Shown: positions 53,782 to 63,314, counted from the first letter of the stretch. The stretch: 64,000 nt of DNA from Flavobacterium chungbukense (GCF_020805785.1 NZ_JAJGZV010000002.1:372001-436000), one strand, 5' to 3'. Program-made: numbers and translations. The notes: generated by a model not told the origin, from the letters alone.

Positions 53782-53804
53782 TTTTTTGGTTTAATTGGTT
53801 AATC

Positions 53805-53852
53805 GTTAATTCGTTTAATCGATTAACCAGTTAAACGATTAAACGAATTAAC
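53805..53852. repeat. 17-bp inverted repeat between argD and proA
   Basis: GTTAATTCGTTTAATCG (53805-53821) and CGATTAAACGAATTAAC (53836-53852) are exact complements; the loop holds ATTAACC and GTTAA, related words. Confidence 0.85.
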
Positions 53853-53866
53853 AGTTATAGGCAAAC

Positions 53867-55006
53867 TTATTTTTTAAGTTCTTCTAAACTTTCTTTTAAA
53901 GCTTTTACAAACGTATCGATATCAGCTTTTTTCACAGTCAAAGGCGGTAAAATCCTTAATAGATTCTTATTGTTTGCGCTTCCTGTAAAAATGTGCTTTT
54001 CGATAATTAATTTCTTTCTTAAAGCTGCTACATCAAAATCAAACTCCACTCCAAGCATTAATCCTTTTCCTTTTACTTGTTTGATTCCGTCTACTTCTTT
54101 GATTTTTTCTAAGAAGTATTCATAAATTTCATTTACATTCTTCTGTAAATCAAGTTTTTCAATTACATCAAGAACTGCAATTCCAGCTGCACACGACAAG
54201 TGGCTTCCGCCGAAAGTTGTGCCTAATAATCCGAAACTTGCTTCAAATTTTGGAGAAATTAAAATCGCTCCAACAGGGAAACCATTCCCCATTCCTTTTG
54301 CAACTGAAATAATATCAGCGTTGATTCCGTGATGTTGAAACGCGAAAAATTTCCCGCTTCTTCCGTATCCTGATTGTACTTCGTCTAAAATCAAGACAAC
54401 ATCGTGTTTTTTACATGTTTTTTCTAAAGCCTGAAAAAATTCGGTTGTTCCTTGATCTAGACCTCCAACTCCTTGAATTCCTTCTATAATTACTGCTGTA
54501 ACATCGCCTTTAGCCAATTCAGCTTCAACTAATTCAATTTGGTTTAAGGGCAAAAAAGTAACTTTCTGCTGTGCGTTTAATGGCGCAACAATTTTTTTGT
54601 TATCTGTAACAGCAACAGCCGCAGAAGTTCTTCCGTGGAAAGAATTATCAAAAGCTACAACTCTTGATTTTCCGTTGTGGAAAGAAGCTAATTTTAAAGC
54701 GTTTTCATTTGCTTCAGCTCCAGAACTGCATAAAAACAATTCGTAATCTTCTAAACCAGAAAGTTTTCCTAATTTCTGTGCCAATTCAACCTGCAAAGGA
54801 TTCTGAATCGCATTCGAATAAAAACCTAAGTTATCTATCTGATTCTTCAATTTAGCTACATAATCCGGCTGTGTGTGTCCGATCGAAATCACACCATGTC
54901 CGCTGTATAAATCTAAATATTCTACTCCTTTGTCATCAATAATTGTACAATCTACAGCTTTTACAGGAGTTATGTCGTATAATGGGTAAACGTTGAATAA
55001 GTTCAT
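53867..55006 (-). CDS. argD: Acetylornithine/succinylornithine aminotransferase
   Basis: 379 residues, class III aminotransferase. The N-terminus is MNLFNVYPLYDITPVKAVDC. VIDDKGVEYLDLYSGHGVISIGHTQP and the LCSSGAEANENALKLA loop are visible. SFHGRTSAAVAVT and LILDEVQSGYGRSGKFFAFQHHGI come before the PLP lysine in SVAKGMGNGFPVGA. It uses glutamate to aminate N-acylglutamate semialdehyde to N-acylornithine. The same enzyme can act on acetyl or succinyl substrates. It is followed by proA. Confidence 0.94.
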   Translation of the reverse strand: MNLFNVYPLYDITPVKAVDCTIIDDKGVEYLDLYSGHGVISIGHTQPDYVAKLKNQIDNLGFYSNAIQNPLQVELAQKLGKLSGLEDYELFLCSSGAEANENALKLASFHNGKSRVVAFDNSFHGRTSAAVAVTDNKKIVAPLNAQQKVTFLPLNQIELVEAELAKGDVTAVIIEGIQGVGGLDQGTTEFFQALEKTCKKHDVVLILDEVQSGYGRSGKFFAFQHHGINADIISVAKGMGNGFPVGAILISPKFEASFGLLGTTFGGSHLSCAAGIAVLDVIEKLDLQKNVNEIYEYFLEKIKEVDGIKQVKGKGLMLGVEFDFDVAALRKKLIIEKHIFTGSANNKNLLRILPPLTVKKADIDTFVKALKESLEELKK

Positions 55007-55025
55007 TTTTTATTTTGTTTATTTT

Positions 55026-55160
55026 GTTTCAGGTTTCATGTTTCAAGTTACTCACTGAACGTGAAAACTAAAACTTCAAACCTTAAAACTAGTTATGTTT
55101 CTTCGTATCCATTTCGAGTCACGCACAGAACGTGAAACCTGAAACTTTAAACTTGAAACT
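55026..55160. repeat. GTTTCAGG/CCTGAAAC word palindrome in the argC-argD gap
   Basis: GTTTCAGGTTTCATGTTTC occurs on the left; GTGAAACCTGAAACTTTAA and ACTTGAAAC on the right. Internal copies of GAACGTGAAA also recur. No gene is present. Confidence 0.7.
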
Positions 55161-55166
55161 AAAAAA

Positions 55167-56144
55167 TTAAAATCCGCTTGGTTTCAAATGTAAACCTGTG
55201 GTTTCTTCTAATCCGAACATTAAATTCATGTTTTGAATTGCTTGTCCCGAAGCACCTTTGGTTAAGTTATCAATAATTGATGTTATGAGAACCCGGTTTC
55301 CTTTTTTCAATAAACTGATGATACATTTATTCGTTTGCACCACTTGTTTCATATTGATGTTTGTTGTGGTAATGGTTACAAAAGGTTCATTTTTATAAAA
55401 CTCTTCATATTTCGCAACTAATTGTTCCAAACTATCATCACATAATGTATAAAGCGTTGCAAAAATTCCTCTTGGAAAATCTCCTCTGTTCGGAATGAAA
55501 AGCAATTCGCTGTCAAAATCGTCTTGCAATTGAACTAAACTTTCTCCGATTTCTCCCAAATGCTGGTGTTCAAATGCTTTATAATGCGACATATTGTTGT
55601 TTCTCCAACTGAAATGAGAAGTTTCTGAAAGACCTACCCCTGCACCTGTACTTCCAGTTGTAGCGTTAATATGAACATCATTATTCAATAAATTATGTTC
55701 TGCTAAAGGCAATAAACCCAATTGAATAGCTGTAGCAAAACAACCAGGATTTGCAATATAATTTGCTTTTTTAATTTCGGCTTTATTGATTTCAGGCAAA
55801 CCGTAAATAAAATCCTTTCCTTCGAAATGAGCATCTTTATTCAATCTGAAATCGTTTCCTAAATCGATGATTTTGGTATGACTCGCAAATTGATTTTCTT
55901 TCAAAAATGAAATTGATTTTCCATGACCTAAACACAAGAAAACTACATTCACATTTGGATTAATTTCAGCTGTAAAATTCATTTCAATATCTCCCATCAA
56001 ATCGTGGTGCGCCACAGAAAGTGGTTTTCCAGCGTTTGTTGTACTGTAAACAAAATCAATGTTTACGTTTGGGTGATACATTAAAATTCTGATGAGTTCT
56101 CCGGCCGTGTAGCCCGAACCACCAATAATTCCGACATTAATCAT
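55167..56144 (-). CDS. argC: N-acyl-gamma-glutamyl-phosphate reductase
   Basis: 325 residues. The Rossmann start INVGIIGGSGYTAGELIRIL is followed by the catalytic Cys in YIANPGCFATAIQLGLLPL and by NATTGSTGAGVGLSETSHFSWR. Late landmarks are FIPNRGDFPRGIFATLY and GASGQAIQNMNLMFG. It reduces ArgB's product to N-acylglutamate semialdehyde. It overlaps argG by eight bases, so the two are co-translated. The reading frame is type 1 (short) ArgC length. Confidence 0.95.
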   Translation of the reverse strand: MINVGIIGGSGYTAGELIRILMYHPNVNIDFVYSTTNAGKPLSVAHHDLMGDIEMNFTAEINPNVNVVFLCLGHGKSISFLKENQFASHTKIIDLGNDFRLNKDAHFEGKDFIYGLPEINKAEIKKANYIANPGCFATAIQLGLLPLAEHNLLNNDVHINATTGSTGAGVGLSETSHFSWRNNNMSHYKAFEHQHLGEIGESLVQLQDDFDSELLFIPNRGDFPRGIFATLYTLCDDSLEQLVAKYEEFYKNEPFVTITTTNINMKQVVQTNKCIISLLKKGNRVLITSIIDNLTKGASGQAIQNMNLMFGLEETTGLHLKPSGF

Positions 56145-57330
56145 GATCTAATTGATTTACAGATGAAAATATATTTTGTGCATTTCCAAGAATCTTGATA
56201 AATCCTTTTGCATCATCAGATGTCCATGCATTGTTCATTTCTCCATATTGACCAAAACCTGTGTTCATCAAATCGTTTTTAGATTCGATTCCGTCAAGTG
56301 AGAAATGATATGGTTTTAAAGAAACTGTTACCGTTCCATTTACTGTTTTTTGCGTGTCTTGCAAGAAAGTTTCAATGTTTCTCATCACTGGATCTAAGAA
56401 CTGACCTTCGTGAAATAACATTCCGTACCAGTTTCCTAATTGTTCTTTCCAGTATTGCTGCCATTTTCCAAGAGTATGTTTCTCTAATAAATGGTGCGCT
56501 TTGATGATAATTAACGGAGCTGCAGCTTCAAAACCAACTCTTCCTTTAATTCCAATAATCGTATCTCCAACGTGAATATCTCTACCAATTGCATAAGCAC
56601 TTGCCAGTTTTTCAAGAGCTACAATATTGTTTGAAGGTTTATCTGTTTTTCCGTTTAAACCAACTAATTCTCCTTGTTCAAAATGAAGTGTAACCTTTTC
56701 TTCTCCTTCTTTTTGCAATTGAGAAGGATAAGCTTCACTTGGCAACGGTTGGCTTGAAGTTAAAGTTTCTTTCCCTCCAACACTTGTTCCCCAAAGTCCT
56801 TTATTGATAGAATATTGTGCTTTTTCCCAAGAATAATGAACTCCGTTTTGAGCCAAATAATCAACTTCTTCTTGTCTTGATAATTTTAAATCTCTAATTG
56901 GTGTAATGATTTCAATTTCCGGAGCAATGGTTTGGAAAATCAAATCAAAACGAATTTGGTCGTTTCCTGCACCAGTACTTCCATGAGCGATTGCGGTAGC
57001 TCCTACTTTTTTAGCATATTTTATAGCCTCAATTGCCTGAAAAACACGTTCAGCACTTACTGATAATGGGTATGTATTGTTTTTTAATACATTTCCGAAA
57101 ATCAAGTATTTTATAGCTTTATCGTAATATTTATCTAAAATGGTTAAGTTGGCGTGTTGTGCACTTCCTAACTCGTAAGCTCTTTTTTCGATTGCTGATA
57201 ATTCTTCAGCAGAAAATCCTCCTGTGTCTACAAGAACAGTATGAACTTCGTATCCTTTTTCATTTTTTAAATATTTCAAACAATACGAGGTATCTAATCC
57301 TCCGCTATAAGCTAATACTACTTTTTTCAT
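56137..57330 (-). CDS. argG: Argininosuccinate synthase
   Basis: 397 residues. The PP-loop is AYSGGLDTSYCLKYL at the N-terminus. AHGSTGAGNDQIRFDL, SPIRD-type LSRQEEVDYL, KGLWGTSVGGKETLTS and GRVGFEAAAPLIIIKAH follow. It joins citrulline and aspartate using ATP. It shares its end with argC by an eight-base overlap. The enzyme acts on free citrulline, so ArgE must remove the acyl group before this step. The gene lies at the second position of the cluster. Confidence 0.94.
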   Translation of the reverse strand: MKKVVLAYSGGLDTSYCLKYLKNEKGYEVHTVLVDTGGFSAEELSAIEKRAYELGSAQHANLTILDKYYDKAIKYLIFGNVLKNNTYPLSVSAERVFQAIEAIKYAKKVGATAIAHGSTGAGNDQIRFDLIFQTIAPEIEIITPIRDLKLSRQEEVDYLAQNGVHYSWEKAQYSINKGLWGTSVGGKETLTSSQPLPSEAYPSQLQKEGEEKVTLHFEQGELVGLNGKTDKPSNNIVALEKLASAYAIGRDIHVGDTIIGIKGRVGFEAAAPLIIIKAHHLLEKHTLGKWQQYWKEQLGNWYGMLFHEGQFLDPVMRNIETFLQDTQKTVNGTVTVSLKPYHFSLDGIESKNDLMNTGFGQYGEMNNAWTSDDAKGFIKILGNAQNIFSSVNQLDHD

Positions 57331-57384
57331 TTTTTATAATTTAGGCTAATACTTTCGTGTTTAGCAGTTTGAGATTTCTTTTGA

Positions 57385-58032
57385 TTAAATTTTAAATAAA
57401 AAAACAAATGACAATAATTTGTTTAAGAATAATGCCTGTTTAATTTTTTTAAGTCTGCTTAAAACAGCCTCGTTAAAAGGATGTCTCGGCGGTGTTTTTT
57501 GTTTTTCTTTTGGGTCATATAACATTCCGGTACAAAGGCACATTTTGTTTTCTTTGCTTTGTAAAATCGGGAAGTTAGTACAGGTTTTACAGCCTGCCCA
57601 AAAACTTGGATCGGTAGTCAATTCAGAGAAAGGAACTGGTTTATAACCTAGTTCAGAGTTAATTTTCATAACCGCCAAACCAGTTGTGATTCCGAATATT
57701 TTAGCATCTGGAAATCTTTTCAAAGAATAATCAAAGACTTTTGATTTTATTTTTTTTGCCAAACCATGGCTTCTATAATCTGGATGTACAATTAATCCAG
57801 AATGAGCAACAAACTTTCCATGCTGCCAGCTTTCGATATAACAAAAACCTGCAAATTTTCCATCAGCCAAAGCAATCATTGCATCACCGTTTGCCATTTT
57901 TTTCTGAATGTACTCAGGAGTTCTTTTAGCAATCCCCGTGCCTCTTAATAAGGCAGATGATTCTATCGTATCGCAGATTTCTTGTGCGAATTTGAAGTGT
58001 TCTTCCTGGGTAACAACAATAGAGATCTTCAT
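57385..58032 (-). CDS. GNAT acyltransferase, probable first enzyme of the arginine operon
   Basis: 215 residues. A GNAT domain spans about 1-140 with the acyl-CoA loop VHPDYRSHGLAKKIKSK and NSELGYKPV. The C-terminal 70 residues carry C148xxC151 and C165xC167, a candidate metal site, followed by a basic tail. It is the promoter-proximal gene of the operon. No ArgA or ArgJ is seen in the window, so it is the best candidate for making N-acetyl- or N-succinylglutamate. That function is inference from operon position and fold. It is 54 bp from argG. Confidence 0.75.
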   Translation of the reverse strand: MKISIVVTQEEHFKFAQEICDTIESSALLRGTGIAKRTPEYIQKKMANGDAMIALADGKFAGFCYIESWQHGKFVAHSGLIVHPDYRSHGLAKKIKSKVFDYSLKRFPDAKIFGITTGLAVMKINSELGYKPVPFSELTTDPSFWAGCKTCTNFPILQSKENKMCLCTGMLYDPKEKQKTPPRHPFNEAVLSRLKKIKQALFLNKLLSFVFLFKI

Positions 58033-58189
58033 TTCAATAATTGAAGTTTAGCGTTAAAAATTAAAGAATATTGATTCGTTTGAAATCCAGAATTGAATCC
58101 AATAAAAATAAACAAAATAGAAGTAACATTCTCAAAATCAAAAACTTGATCAAGAAAATTTACAAAATAATAAATACTTTTAGGATATG

Positions 58190-58206
58190 TTTGTCCAATG
58201 GACAAA
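58190..58206. promoter_or_regulatory. Operator-like palindrome TTTGTCC-AAT-GGACAAA
   Basis: 7-bp arms are exact complements. A related copy sits at 58313-58327, 123 bp away. It is in the leader upstream of the arginine operon; the protein that might bind is unknown. Confidence 0.55.
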
Positions 58207-58312
58207 TTATGTGATTTCAAAATGAAAAATGGATATGAATAAATATACGGCTATAAAACTCAGTGAACACTATAGAGATAGTGTCCGTACTTCGGGAGAA
58301 GTAATCGGTGAG

Positions 58313-58327
58313 TTTGTCCGTGACAAA
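58313..58327. promoter_or_regulatory. Operator-like palindrome TTTGTC-CGT-GACAAA
   Basis: 6-bp arms are exact. It lies just downstream of the predicted promoter of the arginine operon and shares its TTTGTC arm with the dyad at 58190-58206. Confidence 0.5.
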
Positions 58328-58361
58328 GAAGTTATATGTAAACTTGTTTTATTCATCGGTG

Positions 58362-58389
58362 CAAAATTACATTATTTTTTTATTTACAA
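58362..58389 (-). promoter_or_regulatory. Predicted promoter of the arginine operon
   Basis: Minus-strand TAATTTTG (58362-58369) fits the -7 consensus. TTG at 58387-58389 gives a 17-nt spacer; another TTG at 58392-58394 gives 22 nt. It is the only clear match upstream of the operon that I found. Confidence 0.45.
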
Positions 58390-58446
58390 AACAAAAAATT
58401 AAAATTCTAACATTTTTTTTACATTTTGTGAACAAACACAAAAAAC

Positions 58447-58480
58447 AAAACCCGATAGCTATTCCTAACTATCGGGTTTT
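58447..58480 (-). terminator. Terminator of the M1 peptidase gene
   Basis: AAAACCCGATAG (58447-58458) pairs with CTATCGGGTTTT (58469-58480), with T-rich flanks on the minus strand. Confidence 0.85.
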
Positions 58481-58501
58481 AAACTATTTAATGTTTTAAT
58501 T

Positions 58502-60766
58502 TTAGTTCTTTGTAAAAGGAATTACTTGCCCGTTACCTAAAACAATCATATCAAAACCTGTTTTTGCTTCATTATATTTGAATTTCAAACCAGCTCCTTT
58601 AGACTCAAAGGTGTCTTTTTCGTTTTCTACTGGTTTAACTGAGAACTTAGGGAAATCTGTAATTTCTACATAAAGTGTACTGTTTTTCTCAGAAACCTCA
58701 ATTTTAAGAGGCGCTCTTGAAGTTGAAAACATTCCAACATAAGGATCTAAAATTACGTCTTTTTCAACCTTGCTTTTTCCTGCTGTCCAAACATTGTTTG
58801 ATGCATTATTATCTGGAAATGCGTGATCAGGATCTAAAGTGATACTTTCTATCTCTTCAGTAGAATTATGTTTGAAAGACCAGTCATTATTACGTTGCCA
58901 GATTTCTACAGGAAGATTAACTCTGGTTACTTTACCACTTTTTGTTTTAACATCTAAAACAATCGGCATTGGCATTTTATCCAAGTTTTCAACTGTAATA
59001 ATCACTCCTTTTGCAGGATCATTTTTTACGTATTTGATAGAATTAATTCCTTGATCAAATCTCCAGTTATTTACAAACCAGCTTCTCCAGAACCAGCTTA
59101 AATCCTCTCCAGCTACATTTTCCATAGATCTAAAGAAATCATCTGGCTGTGGATGTTTGTAAGCCCAACGCTGAATGTAAGTTCTAAATGCAGTATCAAA
59201 ACGCTCTTTTCCTAAAATCTGTTCTCTCAAAATTACTAAACCTGCACTTGGTTTAAAATAACACAACATTCCAATATTTTGTTCTTTCATATTGTCAGGA
59301 GAGCTCATGATAGTTTCCAAATCAGGTCTTGTAAAAGGCTCTGCTTGTTCATGTAAATCTGTTGCTGGCTCTTTATATTCACCATTATTAAATGCAGCAG
59401 TACTTAATGAATTAATAAAGGTATTAAATCCTTCGTCCATCCATCCGAATAATCTTTCGTTTGAACCCACAATCATTGGAAACCAGATATGCCCAAATTC
59501 GTGATCTGTAACTCCCCATAAATCTGCTCCTTTAGATTTCCATCCGCAAAATACAATTCCAGGATATTCCATTCCGCCTTCATTTCCTGCAACGTTTGTA
59601 GCCACTGGATAAGGATACTCAAACCATTGCTTAGAATAATGTTCAATAGATGCTTTTACATATTCAGTAGAACGTCCGTAAGCAGCCTGACCTGCACTTT
59701 CAACAGGATAAGCAGATAATGCTAGTGCTTTTTTACCACTTGGAAGATTAATTTTAGCTCCATCTAAAATAAAAGCTGAAGATGACGCCCAAGAAAAATC
59801 ACGTGCATTTTTAATTTTATAATGCCATGTTTTATCTGTACCTGCGCTTAGAGCTGTATTTGCTTCTTGCTCAGAACGAATTGTTACCGCTTTGTCACTA
59901 TTTGATGCCTCTTTGTATTTTTTAAAATGATCTGCAGAGAACACTTCTTGACCATTTACCAATTCACCAGAAGCCACTACAAAATGATTGCCTGGAACAG
60001 TCAACTTTACATCAAAATCACCGTATTCTAAATAAAACTCAGACGCACCTAAATACGGAGGAGTATTCCAACCTCTTACATCATCATACACGCACATACG
60101 CGGATACCATTGCGCAATTGTAAAGATTTTTCCGTTTTTAGTTTCTAAAACTCCCATTCTGTCCGATCCTTCAAATGGTGCGATGAACGAGAATTCTATT
60201 TTAATTTTTACAGAACCTCCCTTTGCAGCCAATTCTTGTGGAAGAAAAATCTGCATTCTGGTATCTGTAACAATATATTTTGCCTCAACTTCTGTTTTCG
60301 TTTTCCCGCCAGAAATTACTTTTACCGATTTAATTTTGTTACCGCCTTCAAAAACCTGACCTTGAGCTCCATTACGGCTTCCTGTTAAAGGTACCACAGC
60401 ATTTCCGCGTGAATCTTCTTTAAATAAATTTTGATCTAAATTCAACCAAAGAAACCCTAATTTGTCTGGACTATTATTGGTGTAGGTTATCTCATCTGTA
60501 CCTACAATTTCATTTGTTGTACCGTTTAATTTTGCTGTGATTTGATAATCGGCTCTATTCTGCCAATACTCAATACCAGGCTGACCGCTCGCTGTACGAG
60601 TTGAAGTCCCGTTTTTTGTGTAAAAATGAGGACCAAAGGCATCATGATAATTATAATTATTTACTGGATTTGTTGTTGTCGCTGACGGAGTTTGCTGCGC
60701 CCAAACCGAAGAAATCCCAAAAAATAAAGCCGCGGTTAAAATGGCTTTTGCACATTGCTTTTTCAT
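58502..60766 (-). CDS. M1-family metallopeptidase
   Basis: 754 residues from the ATG at 60766; an earlier ATG at 60790 would precede the signal. The signal peptide is about 23 residues (ends SVWAQ). The zinc site is complete: HEFGH at 422-426 and Glu445, HExxH-x18-E. The exopeptidase-type motif reads GGMEYPG (398-404) instead of GAMEN. The catalytic domain is followed by a beta domain and an ending typical of the Bacteroidota M1 type. It cleaves peptides in the periplasm or on the surface. Substrate preference is unknown. Confidence 0.92.
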   Translation of the reverse strand: MKKQCAKAILTAALFFGISSVWAQQTPSATTTNPVNNYNYHDAFGPHFYTKNGTSTRTASGQPGIEYWQNRADYQITAKLNGTTNEIVGTDEITYTNNSPDKLGFLWLNLDQNLFKEDSRGNAVVPLTGSRNGAQGQVFEGGNKIKSVKVISGGKTKTEVEAKYIVTDTRMQIFLPQELAAKGGSVKIKIEFSFIAPFEGSDRMGVLETKNGKIFTIAQWYPRMCVYDDVRGWNTPPYLGASEFYLEYGDFDVKLTVPGNHFVVASGELVNGQEVFSADHFKKYKEASNSDKAVTIRSEQEANTALSAGTDKTWHYKIKNARDFSWASSSAFILDGAKINLPSGKKALALSAYPVESAGQAAYGRSTEYVKASIEHYSKQWFEYPYPVATNVAGNEGGMEYPGIVFCGWKSKGADLWGVTDHEFGHIWFPMIVGSNERLFGWMDEGFNTFINSLSTAAFNNGEYKEPATDLHEQAEPFTRPDLETIMSSPDNMKEQNIGMLCYFKPSAGLVILREQILGKERFDTAFRTYIQRWAYKHPQPDDFFRSMENVAGEDLSWFWRSWFVNNWRFDQGINSIKYVKNDPAKGVIITVENLDKMPMPIVLDVKTKSGKVTRVNLPVEIWQRNNDWSFKHNSTEEIESITLDPDHAFPDNNASNNVWTAGKSKVEKDVILDPYVGMFSTSRAPLKIEVSEKNSTLYVEITDFPKFSVKPVENEKDTFESKGAGLKFKYNEAKTGFDMIVLGNGQVIPFTKN

Positions 60767-60950
60767 ATTTTTTAGCTGTTTATGTAGCAAATTAATGAAA
60801 AAAAAAGCTATTCACAGAGAAATTTCAAAACTTAAATTGAATTTTAGCAAAATTTTATCAATAAAATAATTTAGCTGATTTCTTAAAAAAGTAATTTTTA
60901 TAAAATATATTTACATCACTGTAAAAATCATTCACTTTAGATCAACTATT

Positions 60951-61802
60951 TTGACTACAACAATTTCAAATTCAACGATAACAGCTTCTATAAAACATCT
61001 TGGAGCTGAATTAGTTTCTATAAAAGACAATCAAAACAACGAATATATATGGGAAGGAAATCCTGATTTCTGGGGTAAGCACTCTCCTGTTCTTTTCCCA
61101 ATCGTTGGAACTTTAAAAAACAATACTTATAAAATCGATAATAAAGAGTACAATTTACCTCGCCATGGTTTTGCTCGCGAGATGGAATTTGAATTGATTG
61201 AAAAAAGCGATAACAAAGCGGTATTTTCTTTACAATCTTCTGAAGAAACTTTAAAGAAATACCCATTTGATTTTGAATTGCAACTTATTTATACTTTAAA
61301 TGAAAATTCTTTAGAGATAGAATACAACGTTATTAATAAAGGAACAGAAAAACTACCTTTTTCAATTGGAGCACATCCAGCCATTGCGTTACCTGCTAGT
61401 TTTGAGGATTATGCTTTTGAATTTGAAAAAGAAGAAAATCTAAAATACTATCTTCTTGAAAATGATTTAATTTCATCAAAAACTGAAATTTTAGAAACAG
61501 AAAACAGAATTGTTCCTTTAAATTACGAGCTTTTCAAAAATGATGCTTTAATTTTTAAGACATTAGAGTCAAAATCTTTGACTATTCTTGAAAATTCAAA
61601 ACCTTACATAAAAGTTGATTTTAAAGATTTTCCAAGTTTAGGTTTATGGACTAAAGAAAATGCTCCCTTTGTTTGTATTGAACCTTGGCTCGGCTATTCT
61701 GATACCGATGAAAATTCTGGAAATTTATACGAGAAAGAAGGAATTTTAACTTTAGAAGCAAACAAAAACTTTAAAGCAAAATTTAGCATTACTATACTTT
61801 AA
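60951..61802 (+). CDS. Aldose 1-epimerase family (LacX/YeaD-like)
   Basis: 283 residues from a TTG start at 60951; there is no nearby in-frame ATG. The galactose mutarotase fold shows HLGAELVSIKDNQNNEYIWEG, FWGKHSPVLFPIVGTL, LPRHGFAREMEFEL, the GAHPAI motif with a conserved His, and WTKENAPFVCIEPWLGYSD with a conserved Glu. It should interconvert alpha and beta anomers of sugars or sugar phosphates. A GNAT gene follows 10 bp later, so they are one operon. The substrate cannot be told. Confidence 0.87.
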   Translation: MTTTISNSTITASIKHLGAELVSIKDNQNNEYIWEGNPDFWGKHSPVLFPIVGTLKNNTYKIDNKEYNLPRHGFAREMEFELIEKSDNKAVFSLQSSEETLKKYPFDFELQLIYTLNENSLEIEYNVINKGTEKLPFSIGAHPAIALPASFEDYAFEFEKEENLKYYLLENDLISSKTEILETENRIVPLNYELFKNDALIFKTLESKSLTILENSKPYIKVDFKDFPSLGLWTKENAPFVCIEPWLGYSDTDENSGNLYEKEGILTLEANKNFKAKFSITIL

Positions 61803-61812
61803 TATAACTAAG

Positions 61813-62361
61813 ATGTTAGAATTCAACTTTTCTCCTTTCCCAATTATCGAAACAGAGCGTCTTCTTTTAGACAGAATTACGGATGAAGACGTAAATGAAA
61901 TTTTTGAATTACGTTCAAATGCTGAGATAATGAAATATATTCCAAGACCATTAGTTCAAAATAATGAAGAAGCTTTGGAACATATTAAGATGATTCGAGA
62001 TAAAATTGAGACCAACGAAGGAATTAATTGGGGAATTAGAATTAAAGACAACCCTAAACTAATAGGCTTTATAGGTTTTTACAGATTACAGCCTGAGAAT
62101 TATAGAGCTGAAATTGGCTATATGATTCTACCTCAATTTCACGGAAAAGGATTTGTGCCCGAAGCTGTAAATAGGTTGATACAATACGCGTTTGAAGAGC
62201 TAAAACTACATTCTATTGAAGCAGTAATTGCCCCTGAAAATTATGCTTCAGAAAAAGTGCTTCAAAAATGCGGCTTTACTAAAGAAGCTCATTTTAAAGA
62301 GTCTGAATTTTATGGCGGTAAATTTCTAGACAAGGTAATTTATTCATTATTAAATAAATAG
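61813..62361 (+). CDS. RimJ/RimL-type GNAT acetyltransferase
   Basis: 182 residues. It has the RimL-like start (FPIIETERLLLDRITDEDVNEIFELRSN). The acetyl-CoA loop reads EIGYMILPQFHGKGFVPEAVNRLI. The final ENYASEKVLQKCGFTKEAHFKESEF is family-typical. These enzymes acetylate ribosomal protein or other N-terminal amines, and some inactivate antimicrobials. The acceptor is unknown. It is coupled to the epimerase gene. Confidence 0.9.
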   Translation: MLEFNFSPFPIIETERLLLDRITDEDVNEIFELRSNAEIMKYIPRPLVQNNEEALEHIKMIRDKIETNEGINWGIRIKDNPKLIGFIGFYRLQPENYRAEIGYMILPQFHGKGFVPEAVNRLIQYAFEELKLHSIEAVIAPENYASEKVLQKCGFTKEAHFKESEFYGGKFLDKVIYSLLNK

Positions 62362-62437
62362 ATTTAAACCTTAATTCTGATAAAAAATAATCTTGTTAAA
62401 TATTGGTTAACCAGCAATACCAAGACTCTAGTTCCGT

Positions 62438-62445
62438 TATATTTG
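62438..62445 (+). promoter_or_regulatory. Candidate -7 element (TATATTTG)
   Basis: An exact TAnnTTTG match 31 nt before the ATG at 62477. No -33 TTG at usual spacing. Confidence 0.45.
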
Positions 62446-62476
62446 TGGCGAAAATTATTCCCCTCAAAAAAATACC

Positions 62477-63031
62477 ATGAAAAAATTTTTTGCATTTACT
62501 GTTCTTCTTTTATCAATTCAATTACAAAGTCAGACTTTTATAAAATTCAATGGAGCAACTGCTTTACTTGCAATACCAAATATTGGAATTGAAACAAGTA
62601 TTGGAGAAAAAACAACATTTAGTGCCGATGTAATGGCTTCTTTTTGGGAGTCTTTTGATGGCCATCACCCGATGAAATTTATTACTGTAACTCCAGAGAT
62701 TCGTTATCATTTCAAAGAAAAATACAATGGCTTTTATGCTGGAGCTCATATAGGCGCAGATAAATACGAACTGCAAAAATGGAATTACTGGGATAGCAAT
62801 AAATATGAAGATGGTTTTGGATACAGACTTGGAGCAACAATTGGTTACAATCTTAAATTAAACGATAAATTTTTACTTGATTTTTTTGTTGGCGGAGGCT
62901 GGCACCAAGGGTTTTATCATGGTAAATACAATGATGGAACTCCTGGAAGATATGAAAAGACTGTTAACTGGAATAAAAGTGGCGAATGGCTTCCATATCG
63001 TGGAGGAGTTATGATTTCTTACAAACTGTAA
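62477..63031 (+). CDS. Outer-membrane protein of unknown family
   Basis: 184 residues. The signal peptide is about 19 residues (ends QLQSQ). Strands rich in Gly and aromatic residues (NIGIETSIGEKTTFSADVMASFW, EIRYHFKEKYNGFYAGAHIG, FLLDFFVGGGWHQGFYHG) and the ending RGGVMISYKL suggest a DUF3575-like small barrel. Function is unknown. It is convergent with the VF530 gene, with only three bases between their stops and no terminator between. Confidence 0.78.
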   Translation: MKKFFAFTVLLLSIQLQSQTFIKFNGATALLAIPNIGIETSIGEKTTFSADVMASFWESFDGHHPMKFITVTPEIRYHFKEKYNGFYAGAHIGADKYELQKWNYWDSNKYEDGFGYRLGATIGYNLKLNDKFLLDFFVGGGWHQGFYHGKYNDGTPGRYEKTVNWNKSGEWLPYRGGVMISYKL

Positions 63032-63034
63032 AAA

Positions 63035-63259
63035 TCAACCTAATTTAGGAAGTGTTTTTAAATAAAGACTTTCAACTTTTTTACGAGCCCATTCTGTTTT
63101 TCTTAAAAAAGTAAGACTCGATTTTACAGTTGGATTAGAAGTAAAACACTTAATAGGAATCAATTCTCCTAAAGTATCAAAACCATAAAAATCGACTAAT
63201 GTTTCAACAATTTTTTGAAGTGTAATTCCGTGTAAAGGATCTTTTGATTTATTTTCCAT
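63035..63259 (-). CDS. VF530 family DNA-binding-like protein (DUF2132)
   Basis: 74 residues from the ATG at 63259 ([20 protein letters not shown]); the frame starts eight codons earlier. The [57 protein letters not shown] pattern is the VF530 signature, split here across positions 7-63 and very well conserved. The structure of a family member suggested DNA binding, but the cellular role is unknown. Confidence 0.9.
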   Translation of the reverse strand: MENKSKDPLHGITLQKIVETLVDFYGFDTLGELIPIKCFTSNPTVKSSLTFLRKTEWARKKVESLYLKTLPKLG

Positions 63260-63283
63260 TTTATACTTTTTAAATACTATCAA

Positions 63284-63314
63284 AAAGACCGTACTGTAAA
63301 AAAGTACGGTCTTT
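63284..63314 (-). terminator. Terminator of the terminal beta-barrel gene
   Basis: AAAGACCGTACT (63284-63295) pairs with AGTACGGTCTTT (63303-63314). On the minus strand TTTTTG follows. Confidence 0.85.

Larger units (their letters stand above)
58033..58361 (-). other. Long structured leader of the arginine operon
   Basis: Between the first start codon (58032) and the predicted promoter (58362) about 320 nt of noncoding DNA remain. It holds hairpins ACACTAT-AGAG-ATAGTGT (58267-58284) and ACTTC-GGGA-GAAGT (58289-58302), plus two palindromes listed separately. I see no classical riboswitch pattern and no convincing leader peptide. A regulatory role is inferred from length and structure. Confidence 0.5.

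Noticed and set aside
58029..58220. 63-codon minus-strand frame in the arginine leader
   Set aside because: It crosses the start of the GNAT gene, has poor composition, and no arginine-rich run that would make it a leader peptide.
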